A DNA stretch of 39,423 nucleotides, taken from contig CANQFY010000011.1 of the NCBI GenBank assembly GCA_947600025.1, positions 1-39,423 of the forward strand, given 5' to 3'. The position numbers and the translations under genes are program-made. Below are positions 39,256-39,423 of the stretch, one piece after another; positions within the stretch are counted from its first letter, which is position 1; every line of letters begins with the position of its first letter. The stretch comes from an uncultured Oscillospiraceae bacterium (lineage in GTDB: Bacteria; Bacillota; Clostridia; Oscillospirales; Oscillospiraceae). The notes beneath the pieces are model-generated. The model saw only the letters and a list, made by a program, of their open reading frames with translations, did no database searches and was not told the DNA's origin.

Positions 39256-39423
39256 GTGGAAAGAATACCGCGTTTTTTGGGGGTCCTCCTTGTGGCCCTG
39301 CTGCTTTCCGGCTGCGCGCTGGTGACGGTGGATCAGATGTACGCCCCGCCCCGCCGCTCCCAGGAGGACCAGGCCCTGCAGTCCGCCATTGATCAGGCCA
39401 TGACCGGCCTGGAATACAGCGCC
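39256..39423 (+). CDS. Lipoprotein of unknown function (N-terminal part)
   Basis: A GTG start after GGAGAGG opens a frame that runs off the right edge (56 codons visible). It has a basic start, a hydrophobic stretch and the lipobox LLLSGC, so it is exported and lipid-anchored. The sequence after it (VDQMYAPPRRSQEDQALQSA) resembles, from memory, larger repeat-containing lipoproteins of gut Oscillospiraceae; the family cannot be confirmed from this piece. Its position directly after dnaE suggests its own transcription. Confidence 0.75.
   Translation, partial: MERIPRFLGVLLVALLLSGCALVTVDQMYAPPRRSQEDQALQSAIDQAMTGLEYSA

Overview
The window is about 39 kb of GC-rich chromosome from a spore-forming, anaerobic Clostridia-type Firmicute. 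It most resembles the Oscillospiraceae (Flavonifractor/Oscillibacter-like); that placement is an inference from gene content and was not computed. Supporting signs are a spo0A gene with adjacent 0A-box-like sites, a SCIFF peptide with its radical SAM maturase, an oxygen-sensitive class III ribonucleotide reductase, whiA, sigma-A type promoters with 17-bp spacers, AGGAGG ribosome binding sites and tRNA genes that encode their own CCA ends.

Layout. 1-2.1 kb (minus): the start of a KDG-kinase-like gene coupled to KDPG aldolase, then spo0A. 2.1-9.3 kb (plus): overlapping peptidases pepF and an M18 aminopeptidase; an MsmK/UgpC-type sugar-ABC ATPase behind an unusually structured leader; glycogen phosphorylase. 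9.4-11.4 kb (minus): a cysteine-rich protein of unknown function and galactose mutarotase. 11.5-14.5 kb (plus): nrdD behind a probable NrdR operator pair, then a GNAT acetyltransferase. 14.5-19.4 kb (minus): a coupled three-gene operon (small conserved protein, patatin-like lipase, repeat/membrane/zinc-ribbon protein) and a secreted lysozyme-like protein with six SH3b domains. 19.7-21.1 kb (plus): mnmA, a CAU-anticodon tRNA and tRNA-Trp.

21.1-25.1 kb is the accessory part. The 3' end of tRNA-Trp is copied twice more, once inverted as one arm of an 83-bp near-perfect palindrome and once as a 21-bp direct repeat. About 150 bp of back-to-back perfect hairpins lie between the direct copies. Two identical 53-bp terminator-plus-leader blocks then flank a large Cys/His-rich cell-surface protein, followed by two gene remnants. 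This looks like a tRNA-adjacent insertion hot spot holding decayed mobile DNA.

25.1-28.5 kb (minus) is the SCIFF operon: precursor peptide, intercistronic terminator, radical SAM maturase, a PLP decarboxylase-family protein and a GNAT acetyltransferase, the last three with overlapping reading frames. 28.6-32.4 kb (plus) carries threonine catabolism (tdh-kbl), followed by a protein with the fold signature of orotidine-phosphate decarboxylase but without its catalytic residues, and a GyrI-like protein. 32.5-33.7 kb (minus) is an M48 membrane protease. 33.8-39.2 kb (plus) is murB-whiA-dnaE, ending in a truncated lipoprotein gene.

The strongest candidates for something undescribed are the tRNA-Trp palindrome/hairpin element, the OMP-decarboxylase-like apparent pseudoenzyme, the structured leader before the ABC ATPase, and the extended SCIFF operon.
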